From positions 1 to 20,497 of the IMG/VR virus record IMGVR_UViG_3300022860_000071: a DNA stretch of 20,497 bases. One strand, 5' to 3'. Positions 7,707 through 15,431 of this stretch are shown here, in pieces (within the stretch, counting starts at the first letter, position 1; each line of letters starts with the position of its first letter). A program made the translations under genes and the position numbers. The notes below the pieces were generated by a model that saw only the letters and a program-made list of their open reading frames with translations, had not been told where the DNA came from and made no database searches. Source of the stretch: a virus.

Positions 7707-9902
7707 TTATATCCCTTCGACGGCGCAAACCGTGCCGAAAATGCTAAATGTCAGCAGCGTAAAAACCCTTTGCAAGGAAACGTTTGTCGTATCAGATGCC
7801 CGCGTATGGTAAACCGCGAATCTGAAATTATGATCTAGGTTCGCCATAATGGTATGGGTTCCGCCAATCGAAATTCCGAACGTCCCGTTAGCCTCAATTT
7901 CAGTTCTCGCGATAACTACGGGAGTGTAGGAAGACGGGAAGGTTGAGGCGCTTTCTTGCAAAACAAGATATACCTTTTCGCCAGCAAGCCACGCATGATC
8001 TAGCGTTTTGACGTGGCAAGAGAACCGCGTGGGCATTTCCTCGTTGGTGGTATGCGTTTTTGTGAAAACGATGATCCCGTTTGTGATCGTTACAAAGTTA
8101 GAATCGGATTGCTCGAAATCAACAGTTGTAAGACCGGACGGAGCGATGCCGGTTTGGTCTGCGTCAAGATCAGCATTGGCGTAAACCTGTTCTTGTTTAC
8201 GAAAGTCCACGGCCGCGTCAATGATTGCGGCCCTGTCAACTGAATCGCCCTTCAATTGACTTGCGCCGATAATATCAGCGCTATGCGTTCCGTCGATCTC
8301 GTGTTCCTCGGTCGCCGGATATCCCTGCCAACCTGTATCAGTGCTGTATTGTTCTTCTACGCCCACACCCTTTGCCGTACAAATGTTACCGAAGATTTCG
8401 TTACGTGGAGTTCCAAACGTCTGGAAATTGATTGCATCAGCAGCCGCCGCTGCCGCACCCGAAACGTTCACCGTATTGTGAAGAACTCGGCACAGACTCT
8501 GTTCGAGTGTCGTCGGATCGGTGTAGATTCCAGAGAGAAATGATCCGATAATCTCGTTATAAAGAATTTCGAGATTGTAGTTATTGCCGAAATTGCAATT
8601 GATCCCAGACCGCAAATCAGCTGTTGCACGGTTCGACAAGAAACAACATCGTTCAACTCGGCACCGGTACGTTGTGCCGATTCGCATAAGGTCTCGAACG
8701 GACGGGTCGGTATCAATCGGCATGTTATCTGCGTTGAACATAATGCCAGACATCCGCGCTCGGTAAAGAAAGATCGTATACGTTGCGGGCGGAGCCGTGA
8801 TGTCGAGTACCACGGGCTCTTGTGACATTGACACAAGATGTGCCGTCCGAAATTGAGACCCAGGGTCAAGCGGCGTAACCGACATATTCTTGAATAAATA
8901 GTATCCGGCATTGACGCCTGTGGTGATCTTGAGCATTGACAAGACCCCGAAATCTGCGAAGTTCTGCGCGGCATCTGTAGTGTCGCGAACCGTACCGCCA
9001 ATTGAAACGAAGTCGAGTGTGCCGGTAGCATAACCGAGCATACTCACCGTCATACCGTAAGCAGCAAGTTGCCCCTTAGGGCTGGACGGCGTGGTGATTA
9101 GTGAACGAGAACCGGATGTTAAATGAACACCAGACTTCAATTTCAATTGCGAAGGCATCCATTCCCATTCAAACGAACCATGCCAATCTCCGGAGACTTC
9201 AACAACGCCACCTTGCCGCGCTGCGAGAACGTTTATGGCCACCTGGATACCGATCAAACCCACATAGTTTTCCCCGACCGTTGACCCGTAGCGGCCTCGG
9301 ACGAAAATGTGATTCTTGTTCATCGATATCTGGGGAGGAGAAATAATGCCGTAGTCATCTGGCAAATAGATCGAATAGGCCACCGCATCATTTTCAATGA
9401 GAACGAAACACATAATGTGATGTTCGTTTGTTAGTGACGCCGCACCAGTTCCGTAGACGTCTTCGATATACGCCCACTCCCATTCGTTTGCAGATTCGTC
9501 AAAGCGCCAACACACGGCATCCATCCGGAAGGCGTCAACCGTTTCGGGGAGCAGTCCGATTGGCGAATACGTTCCGCCAGCAAACGGCAACCTCTTTCCA
9601 GTGACGGTAGTAACAACGAATGAGCCAATTGTGAAGGTGGGCATGGTCGCCATAACCACAGTGACGGTGGGCTGTGCCCACAAGCCGTCTGTGATGACGT
9701 CGGCGAACAGCCGGTTGAAATACTTCTCCCACCGCCAAGCGTTTTTGTTCAACCAGTTCTGATAGTCAGACGGTGGAACATCTTCGTTTATCCAGCCAAG
9801 GTCTTTTTTCCCTTCAGCCGGTTCCGTGATGTGCGCAGTTGTCGACGCCCACTCCGTAAGCTTTGCAGGAATGCCGATATCTTCATCGTAAGCAGTACCC
9901 AT
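7707..9902 (-). CDS. tail spike / tail fibre protein with beta-helix
   Basis: A 731-aa candidate receptor-binding protein. Residues 1-75 look like a virion-anchoring N-terminus: a Trp/Asn-rich segment (DLGWINEDVPPSDYQNWLNK, 34-53) of a kind common at the start of phage fibres. Residues about 75-215 are beta-rich. About 215-540 resemble a right-handed parallel beta-helix, with short repeated strands ending in Asn or Gly (YRCRVERCCFLSN, YNLEILYNEIIGSFLSGIY, CRVLHNTVNVSG, NEIFGNICTA), as in pectate-lyase-like tailspikes. About 590-731 look like a terminal beta-sandwich (RFSCHVKTLDHAWLAGEKVY, NFRFAVYHTRASDTTNVSL). Catalytic residues for glycan cleavage cannot be picked out. ATG has GGAG seven bases upstream and starts two bases after the DUF2612-like gene. 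Likely trimeric and attached to the baseplate. Confidence 0.78.
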   Translation of the reverse strand: MGTAYDEDIGIPAKLTEWASTTAHITEPAEGKKDLGWINEDVPPSDYQNWLNKNAWRWEKYFNRLFADVITDGLWAQPTVTVVMATMPTFTIGSFVVTTVTGKRLPFAGGTYSPIGLLPETVDAFRMDAVCWRFDESANEWEWAYIEDVYGTGAASLTNEHHIMCFVLIENDAVAYSIYLPDDYGIISPPQISMNKNHIFVRGRYGSTVGENYVGLIGIQVAINVLAARQGGVVEVSGDWHGSFEWEWMPSQLKLKSGVHLTSGSRSLITTPSSPKGQLAAYGMTVSMLGYATGTLDFVSIGGTVRDTTDAAQNFADFGVLSMLKITTGVNAGYYLFKNMSVTPLDPGSQFRTAHLVSMSQEPVVLDITAPPATYTIFLYRARMSGIMFNADNMPIDTDPSVRDLMRIGTTYRCRVERCCFLSNRATADLRSGINCNFGNNYNLEILYNEIIGSFLSGIYTDPTTLEQSLCRVLHNTVNVSGAAAAAADAINFQTFGTPRNEIFGNICTAKGVGVEEQYSTDTGWQGYPATEEHEIDGTHSADIIGASQLKGDSVDRAAIIDAAVDFRKQEQVYANADLDADQTGIAPSGLTTVDFEQSDSNFVTITNGIIVFTKTHTTNEEMPTRFSCHVKTLDHAWLAGEKVYLVLQESASTFPSSYTPVVIARTEIEANGTFGISIGGTHTIMANLDHNFRFAVYHTRASDTTNVSLQRVFTLLTFSIFGTVCAVEGI

Positions 9903-9904
9903 GT

Positions 9905-10486
9905 TTATTCTCCGGCCAGAGTGCTGGCATATAATCCTTCATCGTATCCGACGCCAGCGGTGTCAAATCGGAAGCTGTCCGTTGACGTGTTGACTAGATC
10001 AACTCGAATCCCGGCCGCCGCGCATCGGTCCATAATAGACGAAAGGTTCTCAGCGTTCAAGACCGCTCCGTCGAAATATAGAATTATGGCTGCCGGGAAA
10101 CATTCTGATAGCCGAACGTCAATGGAATCAGTCAAAGCCTTGATAACAAAAATCAGCGTATCGGCTTCACCTTGCGACAAGATGAAACGAATCCACGCTT
10201 TCAAATCCAAGCGATATCCCACATCGGTCTGGCTTGTGTATCGGGACAAACCGAGGATTCTCCCGATGCCGTCGAGTTGTTCCCCGACCGCCTGCTTTCC
10301 TGTGAACTCAGCCGTTAGGGATCGCTCCGTTAGGACCTCAAAAAATGTATCCTCCAATGTCTGAATCTCAGTTGCGAACACGGTCACCAATGACTCGAAT
10401 CGACCTTTGCCGACTAGCGTTCCCGCAATACGCGCAAGTGTTTTTTTAATGTGGTCGGTGATTTGATCAACATTCAAATCAGACAC
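9905..10486 (-). CDS. DUF2612 / gpI-like baseplate protein
   Basis: A 193-aa protein, always found next to baseplate J in this type of cluster. It is thought to complete the wedge and connect the fibre, like P2 gpI or Mu gp48. The family-like core is QTLEDTFFEVLTERSL (42-57) followed by GEQLDGIGRILGLSR (68-82) and DVGYRLDLKAWI (88-99), then a C-terminal alpha/beta part (IDVRLSECFPAAIILYFDG). The start is GTG 10486, supported by GAGG six bases upstream and by an 8-nt overlap with the J gene. The fibre gene follows directly, consistent with a role as fibre attachment protein. Confidence 0.8.
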   Translation of the reverse strand: MSDLNVDQITDHIKKTLARIAGTLVGKGRFESLVTVFATEIQTLEDTFFEVLTERSLTAEFTGKQAVGEQLDGIGRILGLSRYTSQTDVGYRLDLKAWIRFILSQGEADTLIFVIKALTDSIDVRLSECFPAAIILYFDGAVLNAENLSSIMDRCAAAGIRVDLVNTSTDSFRFDTAGVGYDEGLYASTLAGE

Positions 10487-11975
10487 TAGTGACCTCTACC
10501 GTTGTTCTGGTTGTGCCGAGATCGCCATTCTCGGAACGAGCAATATCAATGTTCGATTCGCCGCCCGAAGGCGCGGGTGACCACCGCGTTTTTGACAAGC
10601 GTACCGTGATTGAAACGATTCCATCACTGGCCTCATTGACCGGCGTGAAATACCGCGAGATAACGACATCCTTGCCGATGGTTTGGTTCGCTTCGGCGTA
10701 GGCTAGAACGTTAGCAACGACAGCAATCGCGTCACCAGTATTCGGCGTATCGTCGACCACCTCCATCAACGTGTCGTCGTCGATCACAACGCTGAAAGCA
10801 TTGCCTTCGAAGTCGGACTCTAGCCAAAAATAATCTTCGCCAGCGGGGTAAGTCGCCGTGGCAGGAACCCAGTCGCCTGAATTGATGGCAGAAGCAACCC
10901 CCGCGGCGATATCCGCTTTAGTATCAAGCGCGACCTTTGTGTAGGAGAAGTCCGTGCTTTGAATCGATAGATCATAATCGGTTCCAGTGTTGAGTAGAAT
11001 TTTGACTTTGACTTTCTGATCACTGCCAACATTGAACTCGGAACCATCGACATTGATTTCAATATGAACCCAGATGTTGATATCCGATGGACGGCTGAAC
11101 GTCACGTCATGCCCGTAACCTTCATCATCGGTCACCGTTTCTGTGACCACATCATCGGACGTTCCGCACGTCTGAATCCCTGCGGGTTTGAGCGACCAGA
11201 TTAGCTCCGCAATTTCTGTATCGTCACCGCCCTTGACGACACACTCGATCGAATGCGGCGGGCGACCATCGGAGTCAATCGAATCGGTGTCATTCTCAAT
11301 CACAGAAACTTGTTCGACGCCGTCGATATTTTGCAGAAGGTTCGCGTACATTCCGCCCACCGTGGATTTTCCGCCAACTTGTAGGCTCTGCAAGCGCCGC
11401 AGCCGCAAATTATAATCGATTTCGGTGTCGTCGCCCAGGACGGCGTCCTTAGCATTCGCGCAAGAAGTCCAGCCTGTGACTTTTGTAATTATGTCTGTCA
11501 GCGTATTAGCCGAAGCTGCAATCGGCCCGAGTTCATCGGAATAACAAACTACCTCGACCGTTCCGCCGACACCGATCACCGACGCAACCGATGTGTAAAA
11601 GCGGTTGCTTCCTGGAACTGTTGAAATGTATTTGTCAACACCGATCGTAGTGCCGGGTGTTCCAGTGCACGTCAACGTCACGACTGACCGACTTGACGAA
11701 CGGCGTTCGACTCCGATCATTGCGCAGACGTTATCCAAAGCTGCACCGGCGGCAGAGTCCGGATACATTGCATCATAAACTGCTTGTGCCAATTCCCATA
11801 TAAGCGCTTCACGCTCCGCGAAAAGGCCGATCAATTGACCTAGCGGCCCGTCCGCTGATAAATTGACAGCCGTACCCCAGCTCGTTGCGGATTTTAAGGC
11901 AGTTTCAATTTCGGCCTTGATGATCGCCAACCGTTTGATGACAAACCCGGTTGTGGTAACGCCATACTCAGTCAT
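10479..11975 (-). CDS. baseplate J-like wedge protein with an inserted domain
   Basis: A 498-aa wedge protein that trimerises or dimerises around the hub in contractile tails. J-family marks: an N-terminal helical region (GPLGQLIGLFAEREALIWEL), YPDSAAGAALDNVCAMIGVE, the DTEIDYNLRLRRLQSLQVGG stretch (184-203), VSVIENDTD, IWSLKPAGIQT and GHDVTFSRPSDINIWV (289-304). The C-terminal part resumes with IGKDVVISRYFTPV. Between roughly residues 312 and 415 lies extra sequence centred on TDYDLSIQSTDFSYT, which looks like an inserted small beta-rich domain that is also present in the sheath. ATG 11975 is preferred over the TTG one codon earlier because GGAG lies five bases upstream. The 3' end overlaps the DUF2612 gene. 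Confidence 0.9.
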   Translation of the reverse strand: MTEYGVTTTGFVIKRLAIIKAEIETALKSATSWGTAVNLSADGPLGQLIGLFAEREALIWELAQAVYDAMYPDSAAGAALDNVCAMIGVERRSSSRSVVTLTCTGTPGTTIGVDKYISTVPGSNRFYTSVASVIGVGGTVEVVCYSDELGPIAASANTLTDIITKVTGWTSCANAKDAVLGDDTEIDYNLRLRRLQSLQVGGKSTVGGMYANLLQNIDGVEQVSVIENDTDSIDSDGRPPHSIECVVKGGDDTEIAELIWSLKPAGIQTCGTSDDVVTETVTDDEGYGHDVTFSRPSDINIWVHIEINVDGSEFNVGSDQKVKVKILLNTGTDYDLSIQSTDFSYTKVALDTKADIAAGVASAINSGDWVPATATYPAGEDYFWLESDFEGNAFSVVIDDDTLMEVVDDTPNTGDAIAVVANVLAYAEANQTIGKDVVISRYFTPVNEASDGIVSITVRLSKTRWSPAPSGGESNIDIARSENGDLGTTRTTVEVTSV

Positions 11976-11990
11976 CAAATCTCCATTCGT

Positions 11991-12353
11991 CTACGGAAAC
12001 GAAAGCGGAAGAACTGCGCCGGTTGTTGTTGTTACGATGAAGTCCATTGTCAAACTTCTCTCCCGTCTATTGAACGCATACTCAATCGGACTGTTGAGTT
12101 TTACAACCCCCGGCGTTCCGAGGATGACGCCCATAAAGACCGCATTCAGCGTTATCGGATTGAAATTTTTACCAAGAATGTTTTTGTACCACGGCGTCCC
12201 GAGATTTGTGTCAAGGAACCATTCACCCTTGACCATCGAAAGCCGCATCTGGATACGCTGTCCAACGACATCCGAACCAGATCCGACTTCGATGTCCATG
12301 CCATTGTTGAAATAAATATCGCCGGTGTCGTCCAACATTAAATCGGTACTCAT
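11991..12353 (-). CDS. gp25-like / gpW-type baseplate wedge protein
   Basis: A 120-aa protein of the gp25/DUF2634 lysozyme-like wedge family, the inner wedge part that links sheath and baseplate. Family-like marks: DDTGDIYFNNGMDIEVGSG (8-26), DVVGQRIQMRLSMVKGEWFL (28-47), the DTNLGTPWYKNILGK strand (48-62), and a beta end with RRERSLTMDFIV. Length fits (usually 100-140 aa). It overlaps the 68-aa gene upstream as ATGA and lies just before baseplate J, the usual W-J order. Confidence 0.87.
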   Translation of the reverse strand: MSTDLMLDDTGDIYFNNGMDIEVGSGSDVVGQRIQMRLSMVKGEWFLDTNLGTPWYKNILGKNFNPITLNAVFMGVILGTPGVVKLNSPIEYAFNRRERSLTMDFIVTTTTGAVLPLSFP

Positions 12354-12556
12354 GACAAAGTGCCCGTAACAGGGGCAGTGCCAGCGCCAACAGTAACGGC
12401 GGTCGCCGTGCCTGTGACATCGGCAGTCTTGACGAACGTATCAATAGCCGTGGCCAGCTTTTTTGCAATGTCCGCAGGGGTCTGCCCAGTGGCCGGTGGC
12501 GACGGAATCAGAGCCTCAAGGATTGCGGTTTCAAGCGTGGCTTTTACCAGTGCCAT
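12350..12556 (-). CDS. small baseplate-cluster protein of unknown function
   Basis: A 68-aa protein with GGAGGG five bases before its ATG. Residues 1-46 are helical and Ala-rich (LVKATLETAILEAL, ADIAKKLATAIDTFVKTA). Residues 47-68 are a Gly/Thr/Val run (VTGTATAVTVGAGTAPVTG) of low complexity. It sits between the spike and the gp25-like gene, a slot that often holds such short Ala/Gly-rich proteins in related tail clusters. No motif tells its role; it might be a small baseplate or spike-associated subunit. No signal peptide or membrane helix. Confidence 0.75.
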   Translation of the reverse strand: MALVKATLETAILEALIPSPPATGQTPADIAKKLATAIDTFVKTADVTGTATAVTVGAGTAPVTGTLS

Positions 12557-12558
12557 GA

Positions 12559-13458
12559 TTACCCTCCAACGCTTACGTCGATTGAAATCATATCCGGCTC
12601 GGTCGAGGTTTCCGAACCCGGTTCAACCTTACCACTTTCACCTAAGAAAGGGCAAATGTGTTTGTGTCTATCAAAGAAAATAGAAAACGTTTCGCCCTTG
12701 ACCGCTTTTTCCGCGTCGGTCTTTGCTCCAAGATAAGTTTGGCCCGTACTGCCAAATATGCCTTCGGCTTCTCCCCAAAACGTACCCTGCGCTTCGCCGG
12801 CCACTAGAATATCGCCGCCCGCATTAATGTTCGTGTCACCCGTCGTGTTGACGTTGGCCTCGCCCGCGTCCACATTCACCGTCGCCGCTGTCACGTTGAC
12901 GCTTGCCGCCGCTGCAACGTTGACGTTGTGATTTGTCGAGACATTCACGTTGCCCGTTGAATCAATAGCAATCTTAGAAACATCTGCATCTGCTACTCTT
13001 CGAAACAATCCGAAGTCCGTTTGTTCGGCCAACGTCGGATCTGAAAATGTGAATGGGTAAAATCCAGGAACACATACAGCGTCGGTCATTTGATGCGAAC
13101 GAATGTCCTGAGGATCAACGGTTACGCCCTCATTCGATTGCAGCCAATTGTCCAGCGATCGGTCTGAAACAATAAGCGCCACGATGTCGCCGGCTTCGAC
13201 CGGCAAATTCAGAACAGCGTTCCGAGTTCGCGGCATGATAATAGGAACACGATCGATTTGCGGGAAGTCGGTCGGCTTCGCCCCCGGCAGATTGATTGTC
13301 TCTTTCATCAAGGGTTGGACCGTTGCGAAAAGAGGTTTGTCAGGTCCATCCCTATCGACGCTGATAATAATCGCAGGTGTCAACGTTCGCAAACCAAAAA
13401 GAAGATCTCGAACATACCGCATGAGAATTTCGTTACCCTGCGGCCGTGGATTGCTCAC
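12559..13458 (-). CDS. Gp138-like baseplate spike (membrane-piercing tip)
   Basis: A 299-aa protein. Residues about 20-100 form an OB-fold like the Gp138 N-terminal domain (IIISVDRDGPDKPLFATVQP, VPIIMPRTRNAVLNLPVEAG), with the conserved DRSLDNWL (about 99-106). After a linker, residues about 160-215 are short alternating repeats rich in NVNV/NVTA/NVDA, which would build a triple-stranded beta-helix needle. Near the C-terminus HKH (265-267) may be the His-x-His metal site seen at the tips of P2 gpV-type spikes. GTG 13458 is chosen because it overlaps the hub stop as GTGA and AAGGG lies eight bases upstream; the TTG at 13476 lacks a ribosome site. Acts as a trimer at the tail tip to pierce the outer membrane. 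Confidence 0.85.
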   Translation of the reverse strand: MSNPRPQGNEILMRYVRDLLFGLRTLTPAIIISVDRDGPDKPLFATVQPLMKETINLPGAKPTDFPQIDRVPIIMPRTRNAVLNLPVEAGDIVALIVSDRSLDNWLQSNEGVTVDPQDIRSHQMTDAVCVPGFYPFTFSDPTLAEQTDFGLFRRVADADVSKIAIDSTGNVNVSTNHNVNVAAAASVNVTAATVNVDAGEANVNTTGDTNINAGGDILVAGEAQGTFWGEAEGIFGSTGQTYLGAKTDAEKAVKGETFSIFFDRHKHICPFLGESGKVEPGSETSTEPDMISIDVSVGG

Positions 13459-14420
13459 GGTTGAATCCCTTCCCAAATAGAAACGAACTCGCCGGATGAA
13501 TCCGTATCTCCCATGTGTTGAACCGTGCTCACTTTATAATCGCCATTGAACTCCGTTTCAATGTCCATTTGCAAAGTTTGCTTTGACCAAACAGAAAGGG
13601 CGGGAACCAAGTTTACCCTACACTTCACAGAACCGTCCTCCTGCCGCTCAGGCACCCCCTGTACGCCGTTCCAAGGCATCCAAGGGCCCGATACACCTGA
13701 TTCAACGATGCTCGTCATAGGAGCAAGGAAAAGAATGTTGTTGTCAAGAAACCAAATCAGATCATGCCGCACGACAAGACTGTCCATGATGTCGCGAGTA
13801 AATCCCCAAAGAGTTAGCCCTTGTGCAAAAAACGGCGAATAAACCGCCGTGGCTTCCGCAAGATGTGCCGCCTTCGCATTAATCGTATACGCCGCAACCA
13901 CAGAAGCATAATCCGGCGAAACGCCGAAACCACGATCAATAGACGAACCATCTATGCCGACTTGTGATTTTTCAAACGATTTCTTCATCAGATCAAAAAC
14001 TTGCAAAATTGTTACGCCCTTTTGCAACGGTTCAGTTGAAACAAACGACGCTAACCGATAAGCGAACTCACCCTCACCTGCCTCGATATCTGTAATGAAA
14101 TCAGATCCCGACCGCTGATGAACACTGTGAATAATGTCAGCCCTAGAAACAATCGGCAGGGATTCAGCCGCCGAGTTATCATCGCCAATGTCGTCAGCAT
14201 ATCCAGCACGGATCGTGATGATGTTCCCAGGTGCGTCGATCAGCGCCCGGCTTGTTCTATTTAGATTGAAGATTTGAACTCGGAGTCGGTTCGGTTGCGA
14301 GGTGACAGTCTTGGTCACAGAGAAAGAAACGCGCAACGTATCAGGTCGGATGACAACTGTGTCGTCGCCAACAGCAGGGCCAATTGAAACATAGATTTTC
14401 CGCTTATACAGTCGTGCCAT
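13455..14420 (-). CDS. baseplate hub protein (gp27/gpD-like)
   Basis: A 321-aa protein in the position of the baseplate hub, between plug and spike. It starts with a beta-rich domain (TLRVSFSVTKTVTSQPNRLR, VQIFNLNRTSRALI, NIITIRAGY), where the pattern of 'sequence of beta strands, IFNLN, GY' is typical of phage hub N-termini. A middle part has DFITDIEAGEGEFAY and a helical segment KGVTILQVFDLMKKSF. The C-terminal part (FLDNNILFLAP, VKCRVNLVPAL, GDYKVSTVQHMGDT) also fits the hub fold, in which such a repeated barrel forms a trimer below the tube. It overlaps the plug gene by 17 nt and its ribosome site is weak, so translation is probably coupled. Confidence 0.8.
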   Translation of the reverse strand: MARLYKRKIYVSIGPAVGDDTVVIRPDTLRVSFSVTKTVTSQPNRLRVQIFNLNRTSRALIDAPGNIITIRAGYADDIGDDNSAAESLPIVSRADIIHSVHQRSGSDFITDIEAGEGEFAYRLASFVSTEPLQKGVTILQVFDLMKKSFEKSQVGIDGSSIDRGFGVSPDYASVVAAYTINAKAAHLAEATAVYSPFFAQGLTLWGFTRDIMDSLVVRHDLIWFLDNNILFLAPMTSIVESGVSGPWMPWNGVQGVPERQEDGSVKCRVNLVPALSVWSKQTLQMDIETEFNGDYKVSTVQHMGDTDSSGEFVSIWEGIQP

Positions 14421-14733
14421 AATACACCAACGAGCATCGTCGCCCCGTTCCTAGTTCCCACCGACCTGGAGGAATGTTCTGCTGCGAACTATCAACGATA
14501 ACGAACTCTCCGTCAGGAAGAGTATCATCGTTGAACTGACGAAACGGGACCCAGCCTGGAAGCAGCGGAACGCAAGTCTTGATCGGCGTATCGGGCTTTG
14601 TGCCGATTGACAAATACCACGATTTCGAGCGCGTATTCCAATAGACACGAATGTGGAATCTCTTTTTGTCAAGATTAATCCACATCGCTTGCGCCGGAAT
14701 ACGAAAATTGATTGGAATTGTTATCGTTGCCAT
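14404..14733 (-). CDS. baseplate plug protein (Pam3 gp18-like)
   Basis: A 109-aa, single-domain beta protein. The pattern I-P-(6)-F ... FHIRVYWNTRSKSWYLSI (26-43) followed by TPIKTCVPLLPGW (48-60) and ending in SLVYYG is the signature of the baseplate plug family, known from cyanophage Pam3 (gp18) and many phages formerly annotated as DUF6983. It sits under the tube and hub centre. TAATG overlap with the Dit-like gene and 17-nt overlap with the hub gene. Confidence 0.82.
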   Translation of the reverse strand: MATITIPINFRIPAQAMWINLDKKRFHIRVYWNTRSKSWYLSIGTKPDTPIKTCVPLLPGWVPFRQFNDDTLPDGEFVIVDSSQQNIPPGRWELGTGRRCSLVYYGTTV

Positions 14734-15422
14734 TATACGTATCCGTCCACAATGAGCGCAATGAACACAGCCGCCGCAAGAATCGAAACTGCATCGGGGA
14801 TTTGATGAGTCAAATAACCAAGGTCTTTCTCTGTAGTTAGTAAATCTTCCCCTGGCTTCATACTTTCCTTTTTGAGAATTAGTTTTTGTTCCAACTCGGC
14901 GGTGAACAAAAGCTGCCGGCCGATTTTCGCACTTCGCGGAACTACTAATCGTGTAATCGTCATTGACTTATAAAGATCAAAGCCGGTTGAAACATCGAAC
15001 GGAGCGCCGCTTTTCCAAAGAGCCTTCAACAGCAACCAAGCATTGATGCTTGTCGGCATGATGCCAGCCCAATTCGTTACCGATCCAAGCCCGCCCATTC
15101 CACTTGTCACAGCGGACAAATACTGGACCGGCGTGTCTGTAATGGTTCCTTCGATTGTCAGCCGTTGCGGATGCGGCGTGTAATTATCAGATACCAAGGA
15201 ACCGTCTTCAATTGGATGCTGACTTGTACTTGCGGTCAACTCATGGGTTTCGCTCAATGACGCATCCAGTTCAACGATTAGACCATCCGGCCCGCCAATC
15301 CAATCCTCATAGTAGTCACCGAACAGCGCAGCCAAAGGGTCGGTTTTCAAGACGGCCTCCGACATACCGCCTTCGATAAACTTTACCTTGATCGGCACAT
15401 TCATTAACAGGGCGATACTCAA
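14733..15422 (-). CDS. Dit-like baseplate/tail protein
   Basis: A 229-aa protein. Residues about 45-180 resemble the Dit-like phage tail protein N-terminal domain: LIVELDASLSETHELTAS (48-65), HPIEDGSLVSDNYTPHPQ (69-86) and LTIEGTITDTP (88-98), then YKSMTITRLVVPRSAKIG and LLFTAELEQKLIL. The role in other phages is a collar around the hub or tape-measure end. The start is TTG 15422: AGGAG lies six bases upstream, whereas the first in-frame ATG is too far away. Odd: residues 209-229 (DAVSILAAAVFIALIVDGYV) are very hydrophobic and membrane-helix-like, unusual for a baseplate protein. Confidence 0.78.
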   Translation of the reverse strand: MSIALLMNVPIKVKFIEGGMSEAVLKTDPLAALFGDYYEDWIGGPDGLIVELDASLSETHELTASTSQHPIEDGSLVSDNYTPHPQRLTIEGTITDTPVQYLSAVTSGMGGLGSVTNWAGIMPTSINAWLLLKALWKSGAPFDVSTGFDLYKSMTITRLVVPRSAKIGRQLLFTAELEQKLILKKESMKPGEDLLTTEKDLGYLTHQIPDAVSILAAAVFIALIVDGYV

Positions 15423-15431
15423 AGGGTTCTC

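Noticed and set aside
8468-9031. 187-codon minus-strand frame inside the spike gene
   Set aside because: Out-of-frame shadow of the beta-helix region; Ser/Arg-rich without motifs. The 731-codon frame has the ribosome site and domain order.
9831-10364. 177-codon plus-strand frame across the spike and DUF2612 genes
   Set aside because: Spans the boundary of two well-supported opposite-strand genes and shows no protein family traits.
12360-12683. 107-codon plus-strand frame opposite the 68-aa gene and the spike end
   Set aside because: Antisense to two genes with good ribosome sites and coupled overlaps; low-complexity Val/Ala/Thr content mirrors the repeat-rich opposite strand.
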